Below, piece after piece: positions 54,824 to 64,000 of a stretch of DNA of 64,000 bases; the stretch's first letter is position 1; every line of letters starts with the position of its first letter. Where the stretch lies: NCBI GenBank assembly GCA_021831685.1, contig JAKBMG010000104.1, forward strand, positions 46,487-110,486, given 5' to 3'. This DNA is from Bacteroidota bacterium. GTDB taxonomy: Bacteria; Bacteroidota; Ignavibacteria; Ignavibacteriales; Ignavibacteriaceae. The position numbers and the translations under genes are program-made. The notes under the pieces are model-generated. The model was given only the letters and a program-made list of their open reading frames with translations. It made no database searches and was not told the DNA's origin.

Positions 54824-57598
54824 ATGAATAATTTAGAATTAGAGAAGAAGCTCTTTGCTGCTCATTACGTTATATACACGCATGACTTTTTCCTAGAAGA
54901 TTCGATAGAAAGTGTTTATCCCTATGTAGATCAAATCCTTATTGCTAGAACAACAAAACCTTGGTTCGGAAAAAATCAAGATCTTGCTGAAACTGACAAC
55001 GCTCTTGATAGAATAATTAAGAAATATGGGGATAAAATTGAAGTTTATATTGATAGCTTTCCCGACGAACAAACTCAGAGAAATTTTCTATTAACGATAT
55101 CAAAATCACGTGGACACAGCGGAGTTTTTATAGTTGACTGTGATGAAGTTTTTCTTGAGGGATTTTTTCCGAAAGTATTTGAATTTATAGAGTCAAATAA
55201 TCCGCAGTCTCTTAGAATACCATATCTTACTTTTATAAAAGATGCTAGTTTTTGTGTAGCTCCTCCTTATGAATCGGGTCTTTTCTATCTTGCTCTAACC
55301 AATGAGGTTTATTTCACCTATGCACGAAAAAGTAATCAGTCAGAAACAATTATGCCGTATGCTAATCCGGACATAGTCCATTTTTCTTATATCCGTGAAA
55401 AAGATGAACATATCTGGTCAAAGGTAAACAATTTCATGCATTTAAAAGATACTGATTGGGAATTATGGTATAAAGATACTTATCAATGTTTTCATCCATA
55501 TTTGAAAAATTTTCATCCAGTATGGCCTGAAACATGGTCGGGATTAGAGCTTTTTAATGTGAATAGGTTTGGTAAGAATCTTTATAGCAAGCTATTAAGT
55601 TACAAAAAGCTATTTTATCAGCAGAAAATATTAAGCAAAAAGGAATTGAAACTACATTTAGGGTGTGGTAATAAAATAAAGGAAGACTACGTTAATATAG
55701 ACCTTTATAGTCACTTAGCAGATATAAAACTAGACATTACCGATTTGAAATATTTTGAGAAAAATAGTGTAGACGAAATTTTTATGAATGCCGTGTTTGA
55801 GCATATTTATACATTTGAACAGATGCCTGCTCTGCAAGAATGGCTTAGAATACTAAAACCGGAAGGGAAATTAATAATTAATTCAACACCGGATTTTGAA
55901 ATTGCAGTTGATGCTTATCTGAAAAAAGATAAAGGAAATTTAAACGAATTCTTTGATATATCTGAACTATCACGTTATATATTTGGGCAATATTTTGCCG
56001 AAGATAAATTGGGTGGAATCCATAAAGATCTTTTTACAAAAGTCAAGATGAAAGAACTACTTGAAAAATCTGGTTTTGAAATTGAATCGATCAAAAATGT
56101 ACACTGGGAAAATGAGCCTATACCATGTAATATTAATATTATAGCAAAAAAACCAGCAGTGATGGAGGATAGTATATTAGCTGCTGATAATTTAGAGAAC
56201 TCGAAGAAAGTTCGCTTCAAAGAAATATTTACAGCAAAACAAGTTGGTGGAAATGTAAAAATCGATAATCTTTTAACTATAGTTCCCATGCTGATTAAAC
56301 AAAATAATCTTTTCGATGCTTATCAACTTACTCAAGAAATATTGACTTATGATCCTTTTAACTCAGAAGCAAAAAATTATTTTAAACAATTAAAAAATAT
56401 GCTTGCAGAAAGGAAAAAAGATTTTGGATGGAATCAACAAAAAAATACAGAAACACTGCTTGAAGCTGAAAAATTAATAAAAGAAAACAAACTTGTCGAG
56501 GCTAAGGAAAAACTGGTGACAATTCTCAACTTAGAACCCCAGTACATTGAAGCATTAAATGATTTTACAGTTGTAAATATTCTAGAGAATAATCTTGAAT
56601 ATGCCGGGGACTTGATTAATTCAATTCTAAAAATTGAACCTAATAACGAAGTTGCCCGCTCTAATTATCAATATTTAAGTAATTTAATGTTAGAACCAAA
56701 GTTAAAAAAAAACTCAAATTCTGATAGATTGCAAAGAAAATATGGAAAAGATGAATGTCCATGCTGTTACTCTGTTAATATTAAAAAGTACAGAAATGTA
56801 GAAGGATTTCAATATTATAAATGCAGCGATTGTGGAGTTTTATTTATTGCAGTAGAATATTTAGAAAAGATTGATGAAGGACTAAACCTTGTAGAATATA
56901 CTGGTGAGTATTGGGATACCGAAATATTGCCAGCTAAAGAAAGATCAGCAGGAATTGCGATAGCTCGTATGGCTGAAGTTTGTTATTATTCTAGGATTCC
57001 AATTCATAAGTTCATTGATATTGGAAGCGGTACAGGATTCTTCTTAGACATGGCAAAAAGGTATTTACCAAATAGCGCCGATATATTTTATGCAATAGAA
57101 AAATATCCACCCAATCCAGAACACAGATCAAAATCACAGAATTATTTAATTGGAGAATTAGATGATGTTAAAATAAAATTTGATGCAGGTATGTGTATAG
57201 AAGTTATTGAACATCTAACTCCTAAAATGTTAGCGGATTTATTTTATCGTCTTGCAAAGATTTCAAACTCACAAGCCTCATATATTATAAATACTGGTAT
57301 GCCAGAGTATGTAGAAAAAGAAGATGAGTCTTATTTGGATCCGAAAATGAGAGGACATATTATAAGTTATTCTATTGACGCCGTAAGAGCTATAGTGGAA
57401 GAATTTGGGTTTAGTGTTTTCCCAATTAAGGGTAAAACATGGGCATTTTTAGTCGAATATCAATCTAAAAGCACTATGAGTGAAAACGTCCAGAATAGGA
57501 TTTGGTCAGCTCTTGATCATAATCTAAAAATCTTAACAGATAAAGATATGGGAAGTGTCATTAAAATATTAGGTCTCGAAACTAGTAGAGCATATTAA
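54824..57598 (+). CDS. Mosaic protein: glycosyltransferase-like, methyltransferase, TPR, zinc ribbon, methyltransferase
   Basis: 924 residues. 8-265: glycosyltransferase-like domain with VDCDEVFLEGF (DxD-like) and YVDQILIARTTKPWFG. 275-440: SAM methyltransferase (KLHLGCGNKIKEDYVNIDLY, VFEHIYTFEQMP, RILKPEGKLIINSTPD). 470-620: TPR-like helices (LVEAKEKLVTILNLEPQYIE). 645-671: zinc ribbon (CPCCYSVNI...YYKCSDCG). 729-890: second methyltransferase (FIDIGSGTGFFLDMAKRYLP, CIEVIEHLTP). No signal peptide or membrane helix, so cytoplasmic. It probably builds and methylates a sugar chain. It is 61 bp ahead of the next giant gene. Confidence 0.82.
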   Translation: MNNLELEKKLFAAHYVIYTHDFFLEDSIESVYPYVDQILIARTTKPWFGKNQDLAETDNALDRIIKKYGDKIEVYIDSFPDEQTQRNFLLTISKSRGHSGVFIVDCDEVFLEGFFPKVFEFIESNNPQSLRIPYLTFIKDASFCVAPPYESGLFYLALTNEVYFTYARKSNQSETIMPYANPDIVHFSYIREKDEHIWSKVNNFMHLKDTDWELWYKDTYQCFHPYLKNFHPVWPETWSGLELFNVNRFGKNLYSKLLSYKKLFYQQKILSKKELKLHLGCGNKIKEDYVNIDLYSHLADIKLDITDLKYFEKNSVDEIFMNAVFEHIYTFEQMPALQEWLRILKPEGKLIINSTPDFEIAVDAYLKKDKGNLNEFFDISELSRYIFGQYFAEDKLGGIHKDLFTKVKMKELLEKSGFEIESIKNVHWENEPIPCNINIIAKKPAVMEDSILAADNLENSKKVRFKEIFTAKQVGGNVKIDNLLTIVPMLIKQNNLFDAYQLTQEILTYDPFNSEAKNYFKQLKNMLAERKKDFGWNQQKNTETLLEAEKLIKENKLVEAKEKLVTILNLEPQYIEALNDFTVVNILENNLEYAGDLINSILKIEPNNEVARSNYQYLSNLMLEPKLKKNSNSDRLQRKYGKDECPCCYSVNIKKYRNVEGFQYYKCSDCGVLFIAVEYLEKIDEGLNLVEYTGEYWDTEILPAKERSAGIAIARMAEVCYYSRIPIHKFIDIGSGTGFFLDMAKRYLPNSADIFYAIEKYPPNPEHRSKSQNYLIGELDDVKIKFDAGMCIEVIEHLTPKMLADLFYRLAKISNSQASYIINTGMPEYVEKEDESYLDPKMRGHIISYSIDAVRAIVEEFGFSVFPIKGKTWAFLVEYQSKSTMSENVQNRIWSALDHNLKILTDKDMGSVIKILGLETSRAY

Positions 57599-57659
57599 TA
57601 TGAATGATGAAAAAAGTGTTTTAGAAGATGAAATATTTAGAATTTAACAAGGATATTAG

Positions 57660-60600
57660 ATGGAAAGTACATCAAGCATTACAGAAAATCTACAAGATTT
57701 GTTCAACGAGGGAAATTATGATGGCGCACTCTCTTATCTGAATGAACTTTCCTTACTTCGTAACATAAATAATGAGGTAAGGTCAACTGTATGTTATCAT
57801 ATCGGCAGGATTTATTTTTTTCAAAAAAAGCTAAAAGAATCTAAAAAGAATTTTATAAATGCTTTAAAAATGTATCCGTCTGATTACTATTCAAAAATAT
57901 TCTTATCAAAAATTTTAGAAATCGAAGGGGATCCAATTTCTTCAATGAAGATTTTAAAAAAGGCATACATACAGAATAAAAAGTTTGAACAGCTGCTTTT
58001 TACAATTCAAGATAAAATTCATATTGGTAGTTCCGATGATAATGAAATTAATGATTTACTTTCTTTTGAAACAGAACATAAAGAAACCCAACCAGTTTAT
58101 CCCAAAATATCAATTATAATTTTATGTTATAATAAACTTAAATATACAGAAAAGTGTTTAATTGCTCTTTTCGAAAACACAGCTTATGAAAATTATGAAG
58201 TGATTGTTCTTGACAACGCTTCCGTTGATGATACGCCGGGTTATTTAGAATCCTATGGTAAAAGAATTACATATATCCGTTCAAATAAAAATTTGGGTTT
58301 TGTAAATGGAAACAATTATGCGGCAAAATATGCAACAGGAGAATATTTACTTTTTCTCAACAATGATACCGAAGTCAAACAAAATTGGTTGAATCATTTA
58401 TATGATACTTTTATTTATCATCCAGAGGCAGGGGCTGTTGGGGCAATGCTTTTATACCCGGATGGAAGGCTTCAAGAGGCTGGTGGAACTGTTTTTCAAG
58501 ATGCAAGTGGTTGGAATTACGGTAAAAATGGTAGTATACAGGAATCAAGATATAATTTTGTACGAGAAGTTGATTACTGTTCAGGAGCAGTGTTAATGCT
58601 TCGTAAAACTATTTTTGAAAAATTAAATGGTTTTGATATGCGTTATTCTCCTGCATATTTTGAAGATTCGGATCTCTGTTTCGGAGTAAGGAAACTTGGA
58701 TATAAAGTTTATTATAATCCTTTGGCAAAGGTTGTTCATTACGAGGGTGGTACGGCAGGTACAGATTTAAATTCGGGATTTAAAAAGCATCAACTCATTA
58801 ACATGCCAAAATTCAAAGAAAAATGGGAAAGCGAGTTAAAGATACAGTATCCAAACAATCCCTCTTTATCATACATCTTTGCAAACAGAAATAGAGGGAA
58901 AAGAGTATTGATAATTGATGATTGGCCACCTTTGCCCGATAAAGCCTCTGGTACAAGGAGAATGTATTTTACTTTAAAACAAATGATTGATTTAGGATGG
59001 GTAGTAACTTATGTACATCTTGTGGGATTGAATTTGGGGGAAAGCACTCTTCACTACTTTAATGAACTTAAAACTTTGGGCGTCGAATTGGTTTGGTTCA
59101 ATTATGAATCTTGGTATGCAATGAGAGAGACTCCTGAGGTATCTAATATTACGAAAAGGCTAATAGATAATTTAGAATTAAAATATCGGAAATTCGATCT
59201 TGTCTATTTAAGTTTTTGGTGGGTTGCATCATTGTTTATCGATCAAATCCGGAAAAGTATTCCTAATACGCCTATTATTATTGATACGCATGATATTCAC
59301 TTTGTTAGAGAAATTAGACAGGCAGAAATAAAAAATGGAAAAAAGGAATTAGAGATAGCATTAACAAATAAGTCTAAGGAATTGGCTGTTTATCAAAAGG
59401 CGGATTGCATATTGACTGTAACAGAAAAAGATAGAAATTATTTAGCTAATGAATTGAAAAATAAACCAATTTTAATAATGACTAATATCCATGACCCTGA
59501 AGTTACAAATAATACTTTTGAACAGAGAAAGGATTTATTATTCGTTGGAAATTTTAATCATACCCCAAATGAAGACGCAGTAATATATTTTGTCTCAGAA
59601 ATTTTTCCGATAATTAAAAGTAAAATTCCGGATATAAAAATTTATGTTGTCGGTAATAATCCTACTTCAAAAATCAAAGCACTCAATTCCGAAAACGTAA
59701 TTGTCACTGGGTGGGTACCAGAAACAAAAACTTATCTTGAAAAGGCAAGGATATCTGTCGTCCCCTTAAGGTATGGGGCCGGTGTAAAGGGTAAAGTGGG
59801 AGAGAATTTTGCCTGTGGCTTACCTACAATAATGACTTCGGTTGGTGCAGAAGGAATGAATATTATATCAGGTGAACATGCATTTATATCCGATGATCCT
59901 AAAGAATTTGCTGAGTATACAATTCAATTATATTATGATAAGAAAAATTGGGAAAAATTTTCTGCAAAGGGCAAAGAATTAATTGCCAAACAATATTCGA
60001 GTGCAATGACAAGAAAACGATTGGAATACTTAATAAGTTTTAAAGATATTAAATCATTCAATACATCAAGAGCTTTTAATAATCCGAACCCACCCATGGT
60101 CAGTATAATCATTATTACTTATAATCAATACGAGTACACTAAGAAATGTTTAGAAAGTATAGATAACTATACTAAAATAAATTATGAGATTATTATAATA
60201 GATAATGCTTCAAGCGATGGTACTGCATCTAAAATTCAGAAACACTTTCCTGAAGTTAGACTAATTATTAATACGGAAAACAAGGGGTTTCCAGTTGCTG
60301 TCAATCAGGGTGTAAAAAAATCATTGGGTGAATATATTTTACTCCTAAATAATGATACAATAGTTACTGTCGGATGGATTGAAAGAATGATTGAGATTGC
60401 AAATTCTAATAATAATATTAGTATAGTTGCTCCATTGTCAAATTACGTCAGTGGTATTCAATTAGATAAAAATGTTAAATATAAAACTATTCCCGAAATG
60501 CATAAATACGCTGCGAAAGTAGTAAAAGATAATGCAGGTCAAACCCTGGAATTTCCTCGTGTTGCATTCCTTTGTACATTAGTTAAAAAAGAAGTTATCG

Positions 60601-63266
60601 ATAAAATCGGCGGTCTCGATGAAAGATTTTCTCCTGGTAATTTTGAGGATGATGACTTCTGCCTGCGAGCTCAAATGGCTGGATATAAAACCGTAATTGC
60701 AAAAGATGTTTTTATTCATCATTACGGATCTAAGAGTTTTACTGCTGAAGGAAAAGACAAATATCTAGAAAGACTTGATATAAACAAGCAAATATTTATT
60801 CAAAAATGGGGCGCCGATCCTGAAGAAATATGGCTGCAAAATAAACCAATTAAAAAGAAAAATTTGAATTATCCAATTAATAAAGATCTTTTTGTTCAGC
60901 ACTTCCAACGTGCCTTAATCCAAATAGAAGAAAAGGAATTTGATTTAGCAATTAAATCTTTAGAGGATTCATTAACCTTTTTCCATTCCTCTGAAAGGAA
61001 AGGAATTAATACAGAATTTATTGATATCCTAAATTTAGCCGGTAACGTTTCATTGTTCCTTAAGGAAAATGAAAAAGCAAAATACTTTTTTGAGGAAGAA
61101 CTCAAACTAACTCCTTCTTCTTCACGGGCTTGTTTGGGTTTGGGCAGTATGTTTTTCAATATCCAAAATTATGATAATGCGAAATCCATGTTTGAATGTG
61201 CTATAAAAAATGATCCCTTAAATCAAAAAGCAATAGAAAATTTGCAAAGTGTAAATAAACTTCTCGGTCTAGAGCCGGATAATAATTTTCTTCTTCACTC
61301 AAACGAAAAAGAAGTTGAATTAAATTCCGATAACCCGAGTAATGGAAATATAATATTAAAGGATAATGTTATGAACATTAAATCACGCAACAATTTCGGT
61401 CATTTGCTTAATGCAATGGAGCTTCTGGGGCATGGTGTCGAAATCGGTGTTCAAGCCGGTGAATTTTCTAAAATCATAAGAAGTTCGTGGAACGGGAAAT
61501 TTTTGCATCTCCTCGATAGATGGAAGCATGATCCTAATTATGTCGATATTGCAAATGTCTCCGATGATGAGCAGAAAAAACTATATCTTCAAGTTGTAAG
61601 TATGTTTGCCGACGATCCGTCGGTATCTATTCATAAAATGGATTCCCAGCTTGCCGCTGAATCTTTTCCCGATAATTATTTTGATTGGGTTTATATTGAC
61701 GCGGATCATTCTTACGAAGGCTGCAAAGCTGACTTAAATGCATGGTATCCTAAATTAAAACCACATGGCATTTTTGCAGGTCATGACTTCATTGACGGTA
61801 ATTATAATGCCGGAAACTTTGGTGTCAAATCTGCCGTGGAAGAGTTTATATCGGATAAAAATGTTCAGCTTAATTTAACTTCCGGCGATTATCTCAATTC
61901 TTGGTATTTTGAGAAGCCTTCTGTGGATGTTAATAAAGATATTGCTCAAATTCATAACATTACTGATAGTAATCCGGAAAGATTGATTGACGAGGCAAGA
62001 GAATTTCAAGAAAGAAAAGATTATAAGTCTGCTTTGTCAAAATTAAATTTGGCGGAATCAATGTTTAACGGGCATTTATCCTCACCTCAAAATGCTGACT
62101 TCGCTTCGGCTTTTTTTAGTCTGAAAGGATATAATTATTTAGGAGATAGAAACTATGATAAAGCAAAGGAATGCTTTGAGAAAGCGTTAAACTTGAATCC
62201 CAAATCTTCGGAAGCATGTTCGGGTTTAGGCGACTTATTTGCTCTTAATGGCGATAATGAAAATGCAAAAGTAATGTATGAATGGGCTATAAAAAATAAT
62301 CCTTACAATAATTATCCAAAAGAAGCTCTTGAAAAAATTAATTTTAATCCTACTATAGTTCAAAATTTTATTCCTATTGAAGACGAAAAGAAACATGATG
62401 CATCGGAGATTCGTATAGTATTGGAAAAAATACTTGCTTCAATCTTTGAACTATTTAACCTTAAAGAATTTGACGAGGCTTTGTATGCTCTCAATAAGAA
62501 TGAACAGCTTTTCTATTCCCAATTCCGGGACGGCGGGAATAACGATATTGTTTCTGCTTATGAAAATATGAAGGGTTTTGTTTATTTAGGTCTCGATCAA
62601 ATTGAAAATGCTCATTCATCTTTTGAAACAGCGCTTAACTTAAACCCGGATTCATCACAATCTAGTGCCGGACTCGGTGAGGTGTTTTATCTTCAAGGTG
62701 AAGATGAGAAGGCTAGGAAAATGTTTGAGTGGAGCTTAAGGAATGAGCCGAAGAATCTTTTTGCTAAAGCAGGTCTTGAAAAAGTAAACAAGTTGCTTCA
62801 AGAATCCCGGGAAGATTCTTCCACAGAACAGAAAGAAGAAAGAATTCGAGAAGTATTAGAAAAAATACTAAATGCTGCCTATGAAATTTTTAATCTGAAA
62901 AGATTCCCCGAAGCATTAAAGGCGCTTGAAGAAAATCAACAATTATTCTATTCACAATATCGCGAAGGCGAAAGTAATGATATTATCTCCGCTTATGAAA
63001 ACCTAAAGGGGTTTATTTATCTCGGGCTGAATGAACATGAAAACGCAAGAGTTTCTTTTGAAACAGCATTAAACTTAAACCCCGATTCGTCACAAGCATG
63101 TGCCGGGCTCGGCGAGGTGTTCTATCTACAAAGTGAGGATGAGAAGGCAAAGAAAATGTTCGAGTGGAGCTTGAAGAATGAACCGGAAAATCTTTTTGCA
63201 AAAGCCGGACTTGAAAAGGTCAACGAGCTGCTTCAACTTAAACAAGGTCACACTTTTAATGCCTAA
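57660..63266 (+). CDS. Giant mosaic protein: TPR, two GT2 and one GT4 glycosyltransferases, methyltransferase, TPR
   Basis: 1868 residues. 1-120 TPR; 147-400 GT2 (KISIIILCYNKLKYTEKCL, LLFLNNDTEV, YFEDSDLCFGVRKLGYKVYY); 411-790 GT4 (LFVGNFNHTPNEDAVIYFVS, VPLRYGAGVKGKVGENFACG); 812-1060 second GT2 (VSIIIITYNQYEYTKKCLES, LLLNNDTIVT, NFEDDDFCLRAQMAGYK); 1080-1210 TPR; 1238-1425 methyltransferase (GVEIGVQAGEFSK, VYIDADHSYEGCKADL); 1440-1868 TPR blocks. The last two TPR blocks (about 1580-1860) are near copies. No signal peptide. The domains would assemble a branched or methylated glycan on one scaffold, perhaps on surface protein or lipid; the acceptor is unknown. Confidence 0.85.
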   Translation: MESTSSITENLQDLFNEGNYDGALSYLNELSLLRNINNEVRSTVCYHIGRIYFFQKKLKESKKNFINALKMYPSDYYSKIFLSKILEIEGDPISSMKILKKAYIQNKKFEQLLFTIQDKIHIGSSDDNEINDLLSFETEHKETQPVYPKISIIILCYNKLKYTEKCLIALFENTAYENYEVIVLDNASVDDTPGYLESYGKRITYIRSNKNLGFVNGNNYAAKYATGEYLLFLNNDTEVKQNWLNHLYDTFIYHPEAGAVGAMLLYPDGRLQEAGGTVFQDASGWNYGKNGSIQESRYNFVREVDYCSGAVLMLRKTIFEKLNGFDMRYSPAYFEDSDLCFGVRKLGYKVYYNPLAKVVHYEGGTAGTDLNSGFKKHQLINMPKFKEKWESELKIQYPNNPSLSYIFANRNRGKRVLIIDDWPPLPDKASGTRRMYFTLKQMIDLGWVVTYVHLVGLNLGESTLHYFNELKTLGVELVWFNYESWYAMRETPEVSNITKRLIDNLELKYRKFDLVYLSFWWVASLFIDQIRKSIPNTPIIIDTHDIHFVREIRQAEIKNGKKELEIALTNKSKELAVYQKADCILTVTEKDRNYLANELKNKPILIMTNIHDPEVTNNTFEQRKDLLFVGNFNHTPNEDAVIYFVSEIFPIIKSKIPDIKIYVVGNNPTSKIKALNSENVIVTGWVPETKTYLEKARISVVPLRYGAGVKGKVGENFACGLPTIMTSVGAEGMNIISGEHAFISDDPKEFAEYTIQLYYDKKNWEKFSAKGKELIAKQYSSAMTRKRLEYLISFKDIKSFNTSRAFNNPNPPMVSIIIITYNQYEYTKKCLESIDNYTKINYEIIIIDNASSDGTASKIQKHFPEVRLIINTENKGFPVAVNQGVKKSLGEYILLLNNDTIVTVGWIERMIEIANSNNNISIVAPLSNYVSGIQLDKNVKYKTIPEMHKYAAKVVKDNAGQTLEFPRVAFLCTLVKKEVIDKIGGLDERFSPGNFEDDDFCLRAQMAGYKTVIAKDVFIHHYGSKSFTAEGKDKYLERLDINKQIFIQKWGADPEEIWLQNKPIKKKNLNYPINKDLFVQHFQRALIQIEEKEFDLAIKSLEDSLTFFHSSERKGINTEFIDILNLAGNVSLFLKENEKAKYFFEEELKLTPSSSRACLGLGSMFFNIQNYDNAKSMFECAIKNDPLNQKAIENLQSVNKLLGLEPDNNFLLHSNEKEVELNSDNPSNGNIILKDNVMNIKSRNNFGHLLNAMELLGHGVEIGVQAGEFSKIIRSSWNGKFLHLLDRWKHDPNYVDIANVSDDEQKKLYLQVVSMFADDPSVSIHKMDSQLAAESFPDNYFDWVYIDADHSYEGCKADLNAWYPKLKPHGIFAGHDFIDGNYNAGNFGVKSAVEEFISDKNVQLNLTSGDYLNSWYFEKPSVDVNKDIAQIHNITDSNPERLIDEAREFQERKDYKSALSKLNLAESMFNGHLSSPQNADFASAFFSLKGYNYLGDRNYDKAKECFEKALNLNPKSSEACSGLGDLFALNGDNENAKVMYEWAIKNNPYNNYPKEALEKINFNPTIVQNFIPIEDEKKHDASEIRIVLEKILASIFELFNLKEFDEALYALNKNEQLFYSQFRDGGNNDIVSAYENMKGFVYLGLDQIENAHSSFETALNLNPDSSQSSAGLGEVFYLQGEDEKARKMFEWSLRNEPKNLFAKAGLEKVNKLLQESREDSSTEQKEERIREVLEKILNAAYEIFNLKRFPEALKALEENQQLFYSQYREGESNDIISAYENLKGFIYLGLNEHENARVSFETALNLNPDSSQACAGLGEVFYLQSEDEKAKKMFEWSLKNEPENLFAKAGLEKVNELLQLKQGHTFNA

Positions 63267-63287
63267 GAATTCAGAGCGAGTTTTTTT

Positions 63288-64000
63288 ATGAACGATTTAT
63301 ATGATGAAGCGGTCATTCATTTTAATAGGAAAGACTTTTCTAATGCTGAAAATATTCTTTCCGGGTTAATCCAGAACAATCAGCAAGATTATGATGCCCT
63401 AAATTTCTTGGGAATAATAAAGTTAAATCTGGAAGATTATAGTTCTGCTTCTTATTATTTTATTCAGACAATCTCTTTATATGAGCAGCATTCCGAAGCT
63501 CACTATAACCTTGCTTATTGCTATCAAAAATTGAATCAGCTTGACGAAGCCGCCTTTCATTATCAAAAAACATTGGAAATAAATCCTCTGCACATTGACG
63601 CAAAAAATAATCTTGCCGTCATCTATCAAGAGCAAAATAAATTTGAAGAAGCAGAAGTAATCCTAAGGGAGTTAGTAGATAAACATCCCGGAAATGCAGC
63701 CGCACAAAATAACCTTGGTAATCATTTTTTTAAGCGAAACACTTTTGATGAAGCTATAAAATTTTATCAAACTGCAGTAAGCATTACCCCAGATAATGCT
63801 GATTACCAATATAATCTGGGCATGTGCTATATAAAAATGGAGTACTTTAGTTCGGCATTCCAGTGTTTTGAAAAAGTTCTTCAATCAAAACCAAATCATC
63901 TTTTCTCCTTAATTAATTTAGGAATAATAGCAACCAGGTTAAAATCCTTTGAGAAAGCCGAAAAGATTTTTAACGACTTATTGAATTCACTTGGGAACGA
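63288..64000 (+). CDS. TPR protein, N-terminal part (cut by window edge)
   Basis: 237 codons from the ATG at 63288, open to the right edge. At least six TPR repeats, for example EAVIHFNRKDFSNAENILSG, EAHYNLAYCYQKLNQLDEAA and AAAQNNLGNHFFKRNTFDEA. The start lies 21 bp after the giant gene, so it is part of the same transcript. Related genes often have glycosyltransferase or methyltransferase domains further on, which may be beyond the window. Confidence 0.85.
   Translation, partial: MNDLYDEAVIHFNRKDFSNAENILSGLIQNNQQDYDALNFLGIIKLNLEDYSSASYYFIQTISLYEQHSEAHYNLAYCYQKLNQLDEAAFHYQKTLEINPLHIDAKNNLAVIYQEQNKFEEAEVILRELVDKHPGNAAAQNNLGNHFFKRNTFDEAIKFYQTAVSITPDNADYQYNLGMCYIKMEYFSSAFQCFEKVLQSKPNHLFSLINLGIIATRLKSFEKAEKIFNDLLNSLGN

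Overview
The window is AT-rich bacterial DNA, most likely from a member of the Ignavibacteria (Bacteroidota/Chlorobi lineage). The best pointer is the secreted protein at 35.5-37.4 kb, which ends in a type IX secretion sorting domain with the NYPNPFNPST motif typical of that group. The families of short palindromic repeats in the intergenic regions fit the same lineage. The assignment rests on family recognition, not on a marker-gene tree. There are no rRNA genes, no CRISPR array and no complete insertion sequence. One tRNA (Asn) is present.

Layout. 0-6.7 kb: a cut-off aldo/keto reductase, a universal stress protein paired with a cation/proton antiporter that carries a PTS EIIA-like tail, nicotinate phosphoribosyltransferase, two envelope proteins and a PII-like DUF190 protein. 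6.8-14.6 kb: a metal-efflux operon on the minus strand (a small exported protein, then CzcC-, CzcB- and CzcA-like subunits with a barrel-like protein between B and A), preceded by a near-consensus -35/-10 promoter. 14.8-23 kb: a DUF4097 lipoprotein, an unknown membrane protein, a uvrA interrupted by an in-frame amber codon, and an Mla-type lipid transport operon. 23.5-33.2 kb: glutaredoxin and an orphan GroES, a large isochorismatase-fold hydrolase, DoxX, an OmpA-type protein, the peptide/pyruvate carrier CstA, two tiny conserved genes of 58 codons each, and a secreted beta-helix protein. 33.4-38.5 kb: a RelE-type toxin/antitoxin pair, tRNA-Asn, an undecaprenyl-phosphate sugar transferase and a seven-repeat RCC1 propeller protein. 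38.7-43.7 kb: a signalling operon (PAS histidine kinase, NtrC-type regulator, STAS protein, double-receiver PP2C phosphatase). 43.8-51.2 kb: release factor 1, a GT-C glycosyltransferase, a TPR/coiled-coil membrane protein, a block of nested tandem palindromic repeats, and rhlE-ywbE. 51.5-54.6 kb: a degraded accessory stretch with two MazF-type toxin modules, a 195-bp broken copy of part of rhlE, and the tail of a DUF4143 ATPase. 54.8-64 kb: very large mosaic proteins joining glycosyltransferases, methyltransferases and TPRs, probably for building or modifying a surface glycan or glycoprotein.

Most notable: the uvrA lesion (amber codon plus loss of a zinc-finger cysteine nine bases away), at least five separate families of palindromic or MITE-like repeats, the mosaic glycosyltransferase/methyltransferase/TPR genes, and the two small conserved genes at 30.8-31.2 kb. 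I did not find a clearly new defence or mobile system.
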